Shown: positions 1 to 8,126, numbered from the stretch's first letter. The stretch is DNA of 52,568 nt from Vreelandella glaciei (GCF_013415125.1 NZ_JACCDE010000035.1:1-52568), one strand, 5' to 3'. The notes: a model not told the origin generated them from the sequence alone. Made by a program: numbers and translations.

Positions 1-1
1 A

Positions 2-121
2 CGCCTGACGACCATAGCACGCGTGAACCACCTGATCCCTTGCCGAACTCAGCAGTGAAACCGCTTAGCGCCGATGGTAGTGTGGGGTCTCCCCATGCGA
101 GAGTAGGTCATCGTCAGGCAC
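2..121 (+). rRNA. rrf: 5S ribosomal RNA (3' end of an rRNA operon)
   Basis: The terminal helix closes between GCCTGACG at 3-10 and CGTCAGGC at 112-119. The internal text carries the usual gammaproteobacterial 5S landmarks, including the loop region around 38-60 (GCCGAACTCAGCAGTGAAAC) and the GGGGTCTCCCCATG helix around 94-107. The window begins at or within a base or two of the mature 5' end, so the gene is complete or nearly so. The 16S and 23S genes would lie upstream, outside the window. Confidence 0.95.
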
Positions 122-129
122 TTATTAAG

Positions 130-165
130 AAAAACCCCGAGCACTCTGTGTTCGGGGTTTTTTGT
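130..165 (+). terminator. Intrinsic terminator of the rRNA operon
   Basis: A strong stem pairs AAAAACCCCGA (130-140) with TCGGGGTTTTT, extended inward by GCAC/GTGT, and runs straight into a T tract ending near 163. It sits about ten bases after the 5S gene, where the rRNA operon terminator is expected. Confidence 0.92.
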
Positions 166-181
166 TGCGTGGAAGAAAAGC

Positions 182-233
182 AGGGATCTCCCCATGGAGA
201 GCAGCAGGGAGCCGCCTTCCGGCTGATTTTTTT
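182..233 (+). other. Possible 5S 3'-end remnant followed by a second terminator
   Basis: Bases 182-207 (GGGATCTCCCCATGGAGAGC, then AG) resemble the 3' helix of the 5S gene at about 94-112, with a few substitutions. They are followed by a stem AGCCG (210-214), loop CCTTC, CGGCT (220-224) and GATTTTTTT to 233. This looks like the tail of a second, mostly deleted 5S-terminator unit. The match is short, so chance similarity of two GC-rich hairpins cannot be excluded. Confidence 0.35.
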
Positions 234-295
234 GTTGGGCGTTAGGCATGCATGGCGCGTAGCACCTTTTAGTCCAACTTATTTATGAGGCGGGC

Positions 296-569
296 TTAAT
301 GCTCTTCATGGGCTGCTGCGGTACGGAACCATCCATCCGATGAAGTTTTGATGTACTTCGCGACTATGAAACTAAGCCCGCTTTTCAAGCTCTTTAGATA
401 AAGAGTGGAAGATGGCAATCATCGCTTTGTCGGCTGTGAACTATTGCGATTTACTAGCGAGATGAAGAGCCTCTTTGGCACGGGTTGGCCAAGTTTTTTC
501 GAGCATGTACAAGGACATATGCTGACCGAGCTGGATTTTAAACTGATTTGGCCGTGAGCTGAATACCAT
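296..569 (-). pseudogene. Possible decayed ORF, unrecognised
   Basis: On the minus strand an ATG at 569 opens a 42-codon frame ending in TAG at 441-443 (starting MVFSSRPNQFK, ending ALHLASKSQ). The same frame continues for about 22 more sense codons after the stop (FTADKAMIAIFHSLSKELEK). A neighbouring frame then gives a coding-like stretch ending ...SSDGWFRTAAAHEEH at 296. The pattern suits a gene broken by a nonsense change and a frameshift, but I recognise no family and the case is weak. The plus strand here has no ORF worth calling. The interval also holds a 9-bp inverted repeat GCGGGCTTA (283-291)/TAAGCCCGC (373-381) and a hairpin CTCTTT (390-395)/AAAGAG (400-405). Confidence 0.22.
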
Positions 570-627
570 TGAGTTCTATGCCCAAGACTATAATGTTATA
601 TATTTTAATATGAGCCGAGTCTACAGA

Positions 628-651
628 ACTACATTGGTATAACAATGTAGT
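628..651. repeat. Perfect 9-bp hairpin downstream of the LysR gene
   Basis: ACTACATTG (628-636), a six-base loop and CAATGTAGT (643-651) form a perfect inverted repeat. It lies 49 bases beyond the stop codon of the minus-strand LysR gene and may help terminate its transcript. Neither side has a good T tract, so it would be an atypical terminator. Confidence 0.4.
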
Positions 652-699
652 TACGCTCAGGTTTGAGCCTCCTCTTAACGTTTCTTAAACCGACGCAGC

Positions 700-1560
700 T
701 TATACCCTAAACCCTTCAACAATATGCTCGGCCAAGCTATTAATAATCGGTGACTGGGTTGGGGAGGTGCGCAATAAAACGATGGATGATTCGGGTAATT
801 CGGGAAATCCTTCTTTTTTACCCAATATCTGCATATCGGCGGTGACTAAGCTGCGCATCCAGGCAGACACTGCCAACCCCGCCCCCACAACTGCCTGTAA
901 CGTCGCTAAGCTCGGGCTGCTGTAAGCGACGCGATAGGCCCGGTTAGCGCGATCCAGCGCATTACAGGCATGGCGGCGACAAAAACAGGGTGCCTCAAAT
1001 AGGGCAAGCGGCACCGGCGTCTGTAAATGTGTGCAATGACTCTCAGCCGAGACCCACACGGTAGCCTCACGCCTTAAAATGGTGCCAATTTCGTCGCCTA
1101 TCTCCCGCGTCATAATAATCAGGTCTAGGCTCCCCTGCGGCTGCTGGGAGAGCACTGATGAGGGTGCGCAGTGCACATCGACATCCACCAGCGGCCAAGC
1201 TTGGGAAAAGGTTTTCAGAATGCCGGGCAGAAAACGCATCACATAATCATCCGGCACACCCAGGCGGACACGACCCACCATATCGGGTTGGCGCAGAAGC
1301 GTTAGCGCCTCTCCCTGCAGCGAAAGAATTTTGCGCGCATAGCCCAGCAGCGTATGTCCTTCGCTGGTCAGTTGCAGCGGCTTGCTCTGACGCACAAACA
1401 GCGGGCGCTGAATAACGTCCTCTTCCAGCCGCTTAATTTGCATACTCACGGCGGATTGCGTGCGGTTCACCGTTTGGGCAGCACGGGTAAAACCGCCCTG
1501 GTCAACAATGGCAACAAAGGTACGCAGCAGTTCGTGATCAATCGTGGGTAGCATCGCCAT
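700..1560 (-). CDS. LysR-family transcriptional regulator (LrhA/PecT-like)
   Basis: A probable DNA-binding regulator of 286 residues. The N-terminal winged helix-turn-helix (IDHELLRTFVAIVDQGGFTR, then AAQTVNRTQSAVSMQIKRLE) is typical of LysR proteins, and RTQSAVS plus the LGYARKIL linker resemble the LrhA/HexA/PecT branch. The C-terminal effector domain starts around VRLGVPDDY. The frame is open further upstream to 1641, but homology begins near MLPTIDHELL, so I chose the ATG at 1558-1560; the ATG two codons later is equally possible. It diverges from the DUF1127 gene at 1707, a common arrangement for this LysR branch, which makes that small gene a candidate target. A perfect inverted repeat, ATCAAT-CTT-ATTGAT (1565-1579), abuts the start and could be an autoregulatory site. 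The effector is unknown. Confidence 0.88.
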   Translation of the reverse strand: MAMLPTIDHELLRTFVAIVDQGGFTRAAQTVNRTQSAVSMQIKRLEEDVIQRPLFVRQSKPLQLTSEGHTLLGYARKILSLQGEALTLLRQPDMVGRVRLGVPDDYVMRFLPGILKTFSQAWPLVDVDVHCAPSSVLSQQPQGSLDLIIMTREIGDEIGTILRREATVWVSAESHCTHLQTPVPLALFEAPCFCRRHACNALDRANRAYRVAYSSPSLATLQAVVGAGLAVSAWMRSLVTADMQILGKKEGFPELPESSIVLLRTSPTQSPIINSLAEHIVEGFRV

Positions 1561-1564
1561 AGAT

Positions 1565-1579
1565 ATCAATCTTATTGAT
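1565..1579. promoter_or_regulatory. Inverted repeat next to the LysR start, candidate operator
   Basis: ATCAAT (1565-1570), CTT, ATTGAT (1574-1579) is a perfect palindrome with a three-base centre. It fits the T-N11-A style of LysR binding sites and lies four bases from the chosen LysR start codon, facing the divergent DUF1127 gene. Confidence 0.4.
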
Positions 1580-1706
1580 GTGGTGCATAAAGAGTATTCG
1601 TTGGATTGATTGTAAGTGCTGCTCAATACTTGTTCCAACACTTTATCACCGCGCTAAATGAGTAGGGCGATAAAGCAGGCAAGCACCGCAGATGGGAGGG
1701 GTTGAA

Positions 1707-1955
1707 ATGGAATGCTTACTACAAAACCAGCAGGTCGATAGCCGTCAGCAGATCGATCAACGTCAACAAGTTGAACAGCACCCATGCCGCGTAACATGGC
1801 GAGCTAGGTTTAATCGCTGGCGCCAGCTTAGTCGCGAGCGTGATGCCTTGCGCCACTTAAGCGACGATATGTTAAAAGACATTGGCATCAGCCGCGAAGC
1901 CGTTCAGCGGGAAGCACGCCGCCCGTTTTGGGATGACAGTGGCTGGCGCCGCTAA
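1707..1955 (+). CDS. DUF1127 (YjiS-like) small protein
   Basis: An 82-residue arginine-rich protein. The C-terminal half (RWRQLSRERDALRHLSDDML, then KDIGISREAVQREARRPFW) carries the DUF1127 pattern: a basic amphipathic helix, an L.x.LsD..LkDIGisR core and a trailing aromatic. The N-terminal 35 residues are Gln-rich (QQ.DSRQQIDQRQQVEQ) and probably unstructured. An upstream in-frame ATG exists at 1692, but GGGAGGGG at 1694-1701 sits correctly for the ATG at 1707, so I use that. Small DUF1127 proteins have been linked in other bacteria to RNA binding and to phosphate or carbon metabolism; no specific role can be assigned here. It diverges from the LysR regulator, which probably controls it. Confidence 0.82.
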   Translation: MECLLQNQQVDSRQQIDQRQQVEQHPCRVTWRARFNRWRQLSRERDALRHLSDDMLKDIGISREAVQREARRPFWDDSGWRR

Positions 1956-2035
1956 TGCCTCAAGCCATGCCAGCCGTGACGCGTTTGTGATACCTTGTTG
2001 TCACTTAAAAATGCTGCATGAGTTAGTTGCAATTT

Positions 2036-4390
2036 ATGGATGTCAATCAGCGTATTATTTCCCGCCTAGCGACTGAGCTAGGCGTTCGTCCCGAGCAAGT
2101 ATCCGCCACGGTGGAGCTACTGGATGGCGGCGCCACCGTGCCGTTTATTGCCCGTTACCGTAAAGAAGTCACCGGCGCGCTGGACGATATTCAACTGCGC
2201 CAGTTAGATGAACGCCTGCGCTACCTGCGCGAGCTGGAAGAGCGCCGTGCCACCGTGATCGCCGCCATCGATGAGCAGGGTAAGCTGGACGGCCCGCTGA
2301 AAGCGAGCATTGACGCTGCTGAAACAAAGCAGCGACTGGAAGATTTATACCTGCCCTTCAAGAAGAAGCGTCGTACCAAAGCGCAGATTGCCCGCGAGGC
2401 GGGGCTTGAACCACTGGCCGATGCGCTGCTGGCCGATCCAACGCTTACTCCGGAAAGCGAAGCAGAAAAGTATCTGCGACCGGCAGAGGGTGATATTCCC
2501 GCCATCGAGGATGCCAAGGCCGCCCTGGATGGCGCCAAGCAGATTCTAATGGAGCGCTTCGCCGAAGACCCCGAACTGATCGGCCAACTGCGTGAACGGC
2601 TTTGGCAAGAGGGCGAACTCAGCGCCCGCGTGCTGGAGGGCAAGCAGCAGGAGGGCGCCAAGTTCTCCGACTACTTCGAGCACGATGAAAAACTCGCTAA
2701 AGCGCCTTCTCACCGCGCTTTGGCAATGTTCCGTGCCCGTAACGAAGGCGTATTGAGTCTGTCGATTCGTCTACCCGGCGAAGACGACGCCCCTATTCAT
2801 CCTGCCCAGTTAGCGATTGCCAAGCAGTTTGGTATTAGCGACCAGGGCCGTGCAGCGGATAAATGGTTAGCCGAAGTCGTACGCTGGACCTGGCGCGTGA
2901 AACTCTACACGGCGCTTGAAACCGAGCTATTGGGTCGCTTACGTGAACAGGCAGAGCTCACCGCCATTGAAGTGTTCGCGGCAAATCTAAAAGACCTGCT
3001 GCTAGCCGCACCGGCGGGGCAGAAAGTGACGCTTGCTATCGATCCCGGTCAACGCACCGGCTGTAAGGTCGCTGTGATCGATGCCACCGGGCAGTTTGTC
3101 GACCACACCACAATCTACCCGCACGCACCACAAAACCGCTGGGATGAGTCTCTCAGCGTGCTAGCTAAATTAGCGAAGCAGTATGGCGTGCAACTCATTG
3201 CCGTGGGTAATGGCACCGCCAGCCGCGAAACCGATAAGTTGGCGGGCGAGTTGCTTAAAGCCCTGGCGCCTGACTATCGCTTAAGCAAAGTGATGGTCTC
3301 GGAGGCGGGAGCGTCGGTTTACTCTGCGTCCGAGTACGCTTCACGAGAAATGCCGGATCTCGACGTTACCGTTCGTGGCGCTGTCTCCATCGGCCGTCGT
3401 CTCCAAGACCCGCTGGCCGAGCTGGTGAAAATCGAACCCAAATCCATCGGTGTGGGTCAGTATCAGCACGATGTTTCCCAGGTACAGCTATCGCGTAGCT
3501 TGGAAGTCGTGATTGAAGACTGTGTAAACGCCGTCGGCGTCGATCTGAATACCGCCTCCAGTGCACTGCTTTCACGGGTGGCTGGGTTAAGTGCTGCGCT
3601 GGCTGAAAATATCGTTGCCCAGCGCAACGTCAAAGGCGCCTTTAAAAACCGCAAAGAGTTGCTAGAAGTCAGTCGCCTGGGCGCGAAAACGTTCGAGCAG
3701 TGCGCCGGTTTCTTACGCATTCATAATGCTGATAATCCCTTGGATGCCAGCGCCGTTCACCCCGAGGCCTACCCCTTGGTAGAGCGGATCGCCAAGCAGA
3801 GCGGCCGTGAAGTACGCGGTTTAATCGGCGATAGCGCTGCGCTAAAAGCGTTAAAGCCTGCCGACTTTGCCGATGAGCGCTTTGGTGTGCCCACGGTGAG
3901 CGATATCTTGAAAGAGCTGGATAAACCCGGCCGTGATCCGCGCCCGGAATTTAAAGCTGCCGAGTTCCGCGAAGGTGTCGAAACACTTAACGATCTTAAG
4001 CCCTCAATGGTGCTCGAAGGCACGGTCACCAACGTGACACATTTTGGAGCTTTTGTGGATATCGGTGTCCATCAGGATGGCTTGGTGCATATCTCAGCAC
4101 TATCGGACCGCTTTATCGACGACCCACGTAGCGTGGTCAAGGCGGGGGATATTGTGACGGTTAAAGTCATGAGCATCGATATTCCCCGCAAGCGGGTTGG
4201 GCTATCCATGCGTCTGGATGACCAGCCGGAGGCCGAAAACGCTAATAAGGACAATGGCTCCCCTAAAGATCAACCCAGCGCTAACCGTAAGCATTCTCGG
4301 GGGCAGCGCAATAGTGCTAAATCTGCCGAAACGGAAGCGCCCATGGGCGCACTCGGTGCTGCGTTGCTAAAAGCACGCGGCGGCAAATAG
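2036..4390 (+). CDS. tex: Tex-like S1 RNA-binding protein
   Basis: A 784-residue Tex protein, a nucleic-acid-binding factor linked to transcription in many bacteria. Domains in order: an N-terminal helical Tex_N region (GATVPFIARYRKE, then KTxxRLEDLYLPFKKKRRTK), a YqgF-like RNase-fold domain (VTLAIDPGQRTGCKVAVID at about 330-350), tandem helix-hairpin-helix elements (VGVDLNTASSALLSRVAGLS), and a C-terminal S1 domain (LEGTVTNVTHFGAFVDIGVH, DGLVHIS) near 660-735. A low-complexity Lys/Asn/Ser/Gln tail follows. The length is normal for Tex. The frame extends nine bases upstream to a TTG, but the ATG at 2036 begins the usual Tex N-terminus. The gene has its own terminator before gshA. Confidence 0.95.
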   Translation: MDVNQRIISRLATELGVRPEQVSATVELLDGGATVPFIARYRKEVTGALDDIQLRQLDERLRYLRELEERRATVIAAIDEQGKLDGPLKASIDAAETKQRLEDLYLPFKKKRRTKAQIAREAGLEPLADALLADPTLTPESEAEKYLRPAEGDIPAIEDAKAALDGAKQILMERFAEDPELIGQLRERLWQEGELSARVLEGKQQEGAKFSDYFEHDEKLAKAPSHRALAMFRARNEGVLSLSIRLPGEDDAPIHPAQLAIAKQFGISDQGRAADKWLAEVVRWTWRVKLYTALETELLGRLREQAELTAIEVFAANLKDLLLAAPAGQKVTLAIDPGQRTGCKVAVIDATGQFVDHTTIYPHAPQNRWDESLSVLAKLAKQYGVQLIAVGNGTASRETDKLAGELLKALAPDYRLSKVMVSEAGASVYSASEYASREMPDLDVTVRGAVSIGRRLQDPLAELVKIEPKSIGVGQYQHDVSQVQLSRSLEVVIEDCVNAVGVDLNTASSALLSRVAGLSAALAENIVAQRNVKGAFKNRKELLEVSRLGAKTFEQCAGFLRIHNADNPLDASAVHPEAYPLVERIAKQSGREVRGLIGDSAALKALKPADFADERFGVPTVSDILKELDKPGRDPRPEFKAAEFREGVETLNDLKPSMVLEGTVTNVTHFGAFVDIGVHQDGLVHISALSDRFIDDPRSVVKAGDIVTVKVMSIDIPRKRVGLSMRLDDQPEAENANKDNGSPKDQPSANRKHSRGQRNSAKSAETEAPMGALGAALLKARGGK

Positions 4391-4477
4391 TCGCGCGCCT
4401 TGAAAAAACCATGGTTGCCGCCATATCCTGTTGTCTATTTTGAGACAGCGATGATGGCGATGCCACCTGACTACACC

Positions 4478-4500
4478 AAGGCCCGCTCACCGCGGGCTTT
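4478..4500 (+). terminator. Probable terminator between tex and gshA
   Basis: AAGGCCCGC (4478-4486), loop TCACC, GCGGGCTTT (4492-4500) pairs along its length with one G-T wobble. The run of T is short (three), and the gshA ribosome binding site begins only seven bases later, so termination may be partial. Confidence 0.6.
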
Positions 4501-4520
4501 ACTGACAAGGAGTGTTCACC

Positions 4521-6164
4521 TTGCCTGAACCACTCACTGTGCCATCCGCGCTGACCGCGCAAGTTGAACGCCTAATCCCCAGCGCGCGCCTTGGTCGGTT
4601 GGGCCGCCTGCGTCGTGGGCTTGAAAAAGAGGGGCTGCGGGTTGATGCCAATGGACACATTGCCCAAACGCCGCACCCGCACGCGCTGGGCTCCAAGTTA
4701 ACCCACCCGCATATCACCACCGACTATTCAGAGTCGCTGCTGGAGTACATCACCCCGGTCTACTCCCAGCCGAGTGAAGCGCTGTCGTTTCTGTCTGACC
4801 TGCATACTTTTACTTATCACCACCTGCAGGATGAATGGATCTGGCCTGGCAGTATGCCTTCAAGGCTGTCCGGTAACGACAGTGTGCCGATTGCCGACTA
4901 CGGCTGCTCCAATGTCGGCACCATGAAGCATGTCTATCGCAAGGGGCTGGACATACGCTACGGCCGCATCATGCAGGCGATTGCGGGTGTTCACTACAAC
5001 GTATCGTTGCCCGATGACATGTGGCATGCCCTGCGCGAGATGGAAAAAGCCACCAATATTCCGTTCAACGATTACCGCTCCACCCGCTATTTCGGCATGA
5101 TCCGTCACTTCCGCCGCCATAGCTGGCTGTTGCTGTACCTTTTCGGCGCTTCACCGGCCATCGATAGAAGCTTTTTGCCTGACGACAAAAAAGTGCCTGA
5201 AAAGCTGCAGTCACTCAGCGACGACACCTATTTTGCGCCCTACGCGACGACGCTACGTATGTCCGATTTGGGCTATCAAAACAAGGTGCAGTCGCAGCTC
5301 AAAATCTGTTTTAACTCGCTCTCGAATTACGTCAACACCCTACGCCACGCGATCTCTTCACCGTGGCCTGATTATGAAAAAATGGGTGTTAACGTCGATG
5401 GCGAATGGCGGCAGCTAAACGCCAATATTCTGCAGATTGAAAACGAGTACTACAGTGATATTCGCCCCAAACGGGTCGCCAAACACAACGAAACCCCCAG
5501 CCAGGCACTCGAAGCCCGCGGCGTGGAGTACATCGAAGTTCGCTGTTTGGATCTAAATCCTTTTGATCCACTTGGCGTAACGGAAACGCAGATGCGCTTT
5601 GTGGACACCTTCTTGATGTGGTGCCTGCTCAGCGACAGCCCGTGGATCTCCGATGAAGAGTGTGACCGCTTGGACGACAACCGTCGCTGGGTAGTCGAGC
5701 GTGGCCGCGACCCTGAGCTTAAGCTGTTTAATCACGGTGAAACGACGTCGGTGCGTGAGTGGGGCGAACAAATATTCGCCGAGATGGGGGAAGTCGCCCG
5801 CCTGTTAGATGCCGTCGAAGAGGGAAGTCCTCATGCTGACGCACTGGCAGAGCTCGCTCCACGCCTAGCAGACCCTTCGCTAACGCCATCAGCACAGGTG
5901 CTCGAACGTCTCAAAGCGAACGGCGGCTCGCTAAGTGATTTAATGCTTAGCCTGGCCCAGGAGCAGGCGGAGCAGCTGAAAGCAGAACCGATGCAGCGCA
6001 GCCGTGAAGCGCTACTTGCTCAACTGATTGAAACCTCGCACCAGCAGCAGCGCGATATTGAAGCCGCTGATAAGGAAACCTTTGAAGCGTTTCTAGAGGC
6101 CTATTTCGCTAAGGCTCGCGAGTCCCGAGCTTTGTCCGCGCTGCCATCTGAGGCTCATCAATGA
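4521..6164 (+). CDS. gshA: Glutamate-cysteine ligase, proteobacterial type
   Basis: First enzyme of glutathione synthesis, joining glutamate and cysteine with ATP. The 547-residue protein has the class I GshA pattern: GRLRRGLEKEGLRVD near the N-terminus (the E.EGLR glutamate-binding signature), LTHPHITTDYSESLLEYITP, GCSNVGTMKHVYRKGLDIRYGR, and IAGVHYNVSLPD. AAGGAG at 4507-4512 dictates the start: a GTG at 4512 overlaps the Shine-Dalgarno sequence, whereas TTG at 4521 is eight bases beyond it, so I call the TTG start. The weak initiation codon may limit expression. The stop overlaps the dsbB start as ATGA, so both are translated from one message. Pairing of a thiol biosynthesis gene with a disulfide-forming enzyme is functionally sensible. 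Confidence 0.94.
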   Translation: MPEPLTVPSALTAQVERLIPSARLGRLGRLRRGLEKEGLRVDANGHIAQTPHPHALGSKLTHPHITTDYSESLLEYITPVYSQPSEALSFLSDLHTFTYHHLQDEWIWPGSMPSRLSGNDSVPIADYGCSNVGTMKHVYRKGLDIRYGRIMQAIAGVHYNVSLPDDMWHALREMEKATNIPFNDYRSTRYFGMIRHFRRHSWLLLYLFGASPAIDRSFLPDDKKVPEKLQSLSDDTYFAPYATTLRMSDLGYQNKVQSQLKICFNSLSNYVNTLRHAISSPWPDYEKMGVNVDGEWRQLNANILQIENEYYSDIRPKRVAKHNETPSQALEARGVEYIEVRCLDLNPFDPLGVTETQMRFVDTFLMWCLLSDSPWISDEECDRLDDNRRWVVERGRDPELKLFNHGETTSVREWGEQIFAEMGEVARLLDAVEEGSPHADALAELAPRLADPSLTPSAQVLERLKANGGSLSDLMLSLAQEQAEQLKAEPMQRSREALLAQLIETSHQQQRDIEAADKETFEAFLEAYFAKARESRALSALPSEAHQ

Positions 6165-6661
6165 TCCTGCATACATATCGTTCGGTTGCCCTGGCCGGTT
6201 TGGCCTTCTGCGTTCTAATGATGGCGGTGGCGCTTGGCCTGGAGCATATCGGTGGCTTTGAGCCTTGCCCGCTATGTATCTTCCAGCGTGTCGCGGTCAT
6301 CGCGGCGGGCATTGTGTTTGCCATTGCCGCCATCCACAGCCCGGCAGGGCGGGTCGGTAAAGTAATTTACGCAGTGCTGGCGCTGGCTGCCGTAGGCACC
6401 GGTGCCTTTATCGCCGGGCGTCACGTCTGGCTGCAAGGCTTGCCCGCCGATGAAGTGCCTTCCTGTGGTCCCGGGCTTGATTACATGATGGACATCTTGC
6501 CCATGCAGGATGTCGTGGCCATGGTGTTAACGGGCTCGGGCGAGTGCGCCAATATCGATTTCTCGTTGCTCGGCCTATCACTGCCCGCCTGGACGCTAAT
6601 CGGATTTGCCATTCTGGCAATCGCCCCGCTGCGTATGCTGTTGATGAAAAGCCGGGGTTAG
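6161..6661 (+). CDS. dsbB: Disulfide bond formation protein DsbB
   Basis: An inner-membrane quinone reductase that reoxidises periplasmic DsbA. The 166-residue protein has four predicted membrane helices, the periplasmic CPLC motif at residues 36-39 just after helix 1 (FEPCPLCIFQR), and the second redox cysteine pair in the loop between helices 3 and 4 (VPSCGPGLDYM and GSGECANIDF). The last helix is followed by a short basic tail (MLLMKSRG). Its ATG overlaps the gshA stop codon by four bases, indicating coupled translation. Confidence 0.95.
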   Translation: MILHTYRSVALAGLAFCVLMMAVALGLEHIGGFEPCPLCIFQRVAVIAAGIVFAIAAIHSPAGRVGKVIYAVLALAAVGTGAFIAGRHVWLQGLPADEVPSCGPGLDYMMDILPMQDVVAMVLTGSGECANIDFSLLGLSLPAWTLIGFAILAIAPLRMLLMKSRG

Positions 6662-6688
6662 TAGGGCGTCAGCGATAAGGAGACGTAC

Positions 6689-7552
6689 ATGCTTTATCAA
6701 CATTTTGCGACTCAAGAAGAGATCGATCGCGCCTACGAACCGATGATGGGTCGTGACCCGGCGGTGTTGGTAAAGGATTGGCGTGAGCGCAGTGAGGCAT
6801 CAAGAGTTAACAACCGCACAACGCTCGATCTGCCTTATGGCCCAACGCTTGCTGAGCGCATGGATCTCTTTCATGCCGATGCATCTCATGACGAGCATCC
6901 AAAAGCCCCGGTGCATGTGTTCTTCCACGGCGGCTACTGGCGCTCGCTGAGCCATCGTGAATTCAGCTTTATTGTCGATGACTTGGTGAATGCCGGTATC
7001 ACCGTCGCGGTGGTCAACTACGCGCTCTGCCCACAGGTTCGCTTTAGCGAACTGGTGCGGCAGAGCCAAGCAGCGGTGGCCTACATTTATCGCCATGCCG
7101 CTGAGTTGGAAGTTGATCCTGAGCAGCTGAGTATTTCGGGACACTCGGCGGGCGGGCATTTATGCGCGATGTTAATGTCGACGGACTGGGAAGGCACCTT
7201 TGGCTTACCCAACCAGTTGATTCGCGGCGCGCTCTGTATCAGCGGTTTATACGACCTGCGGCCATTTCCTTGGTCATGGCTGCAGCCCAAGCTTCAGCTT
7301 AGCGGGCGCGATGTGCAGGAGTTCAGCCCCTTATGGCTACCGTGCCGAGTGCCTGCGCCTATCAAGCTGGTAGCAGGGAACCTGGAGTCTGAGGAGTTCG
7401 AGCGCCAGATGAGCAGCTATGCTGAGCATTTAAGCCAGCAAGGCCAAACAGTGGCTCAGCAGCTTCTTCCCAACGTAGACCACTTCTCGATTCTTGAGCA
7501 CTATCTAAACGATGGTTGTTTTGTTGAGTGGATTAAAGGGTTTCACTGCTAA
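6689..7552 (+). CDS. Alpha/beta hydrolase, kynurenine-formamidase-like
   Basis: A 287-residue cytoplasmic alpha/beta hydrolase. It has the oxyanion-hole motif HGGYW (residues 80-84), the nucleophile elbow GHSAGG (Ser near 152), and a probable catalytic His in NVDHFSILEH near 267. The HGGxW plus SAGGHL combination is typical of arylformamidases (kynurenine formamidase, AFMID-like) and related esterases in the BD-FAE group. AAGGAGACGTAC precedes the ATG. It follows dsbB by 27 bases and converges on the anthranilate-type island at 7.7 kb. Because kynurenine formamidase acts on the tryptophan-to-anthranilate route, a metabolic link is attractive, but the family also contains general carboxylesterases, so the substrate is inference. 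Confidence 0.75.
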   Translation: MLYQHFATQEEIDRAYEPMMGRDPAVLVKDWRERSEASRVNNRTTLDLPYGPTLAERMDLFHADASHDEHPKAPVHVFFHGGYWRSLSHREFSFIVDDLVNAGITVAVVNYALCPQVRFSELVRQSQAAVAYIYRHAAELEVDPEQLSISGHSAGGHLCAMLMSTDWEGTFGLPNQLIRGALCISGLYDLRPFPWSWLQPKLQLSGRDVQEFSPLWLPCRVPAPIKLVAGNLESEEFERQMSSYAEHLSQQGQTVAQQLLPNVDHFSILEHYLNDGCFVEWIKGFHC

Positions 7553-7599
7553 TACCAAGCAGCGTCCAGTTAGGGCGCTGAAAGTTCGGCTTCCAGCGA

Positions 7600-7700
7600 G
7601 GGGCTGGGGCAGGGTATAGCGGGGGTCTTTTTCCAGGGATGGAAAAAGTAGCGCCCATGGATGGGTTCACAGCGCCCCCGCGGCACCCTGCCGCTGCCCC
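7600..7700. repeat. Branched palindromic element in a convergent intergenic region
   Basis: A three-armed foldable sequence. The outer stem pairs GGGGC (7600-7604) with GCCCC (7696-7700), GGCAGGGT (7608-7615) with ACCCTGCC (7685-7692), and GCGGGGG (7619-7625) with CCCCCGC (7675-7681). Inside are two perfect hairpins: CTTTTTCC (7627-7634) with GGAAAAAG (7641-7648), and CCCAT (7654-7658) with ATGGG (7661-7665). It fills the gap between the convergent hydrolase and Rid genes and may serve as a bidirectional terminator or mRNA 3'-end stabiliser. I believe related sequences are dispersed in Halomonas-type genomes, but could not test this. Confidence 0.75.
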
Positions 7701-7712
7701 TTACTCATAACG

Positions 7713-8126
7713 CTATACGGCCGGAATCACCGCAGTCGCTTCGATTTCTACCTTGGCCTGATCTTCGACAAGCCCCGCCACCTGAACCATCGTCATTGCC
7801 GGAAAATGCTTGCCCAGCACCTCGCGGTAGGCGGCGCCCACCTCCTTAAGCCGCGCCAAATACTCCCGCTTATCCGTCACATACCAGGTTAACCGCACGA
7901 TATGCTCCGGGCCTGCATTAGCCTCTTTTAAGATCGCCACGATATTTTGCAGCGCCTGGTTCACTTGCACGACAAAGTCATCACTTTCAAATACCTGGTC
8001 GGCATTCCAGCCAATCTGGCCGCCGACAAACACAGTTTGGCCCGAAGCCAGCACGCCGTTAGCGTAACCGACCGCTGCTTTCCAATGCGAAGGGTGAAGA
8101 AGCTGATGAAAGTTGGCGTCACTCAT
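7713..8126 (-). CDS. Rid-family (RidA/YjgF) enamine/imine deaminase-like protein
   Basis: A 137-residue Rid protein. The family typically trimerises and hydrolyses reactive enamines or imines to ketones plus ammonia. Visible family features are FVGGQIGWNADQ, VNQALQNIVAILKEANAGPE, VRLTWYVTDKREY, and the C-terminal FPAMTMVQVAGLVEDQAKVEIEATAVI. The loop arginine expected in true RidA (usually R.x.R.xVEV) is not obvious here: the corresponding stretch reads VAGLVEDQAKVEIE. It therefore belongs to another Rid subfamily and may have a different activity. It is the last gene of the minus-strand catabolic operon, after the thioesterase. Since aerobic 2-aminobenzoyl-CoA breakdown produces an enamine, it could release that ammonia. 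Confidence 0.85.
   Translation of the reverse strand: MSDANFHQLLHPSHWKAAVGYANGVLASGQTVFVGGQIGWNADQVFESDDFVVQVNQALQNIVAILKEANAGPEHIVRLTWYVTDKREYLARLKEVGAAYREVLGKHFPAMTMVQVAGLVEDQAKVEIEATAVIPAV

Noticed and set aside
2221..2661. 146-codon antisense ORF within tex
   Set aside because: Serine-rich shadow frame with no start signals; tex is clear on the other strand.
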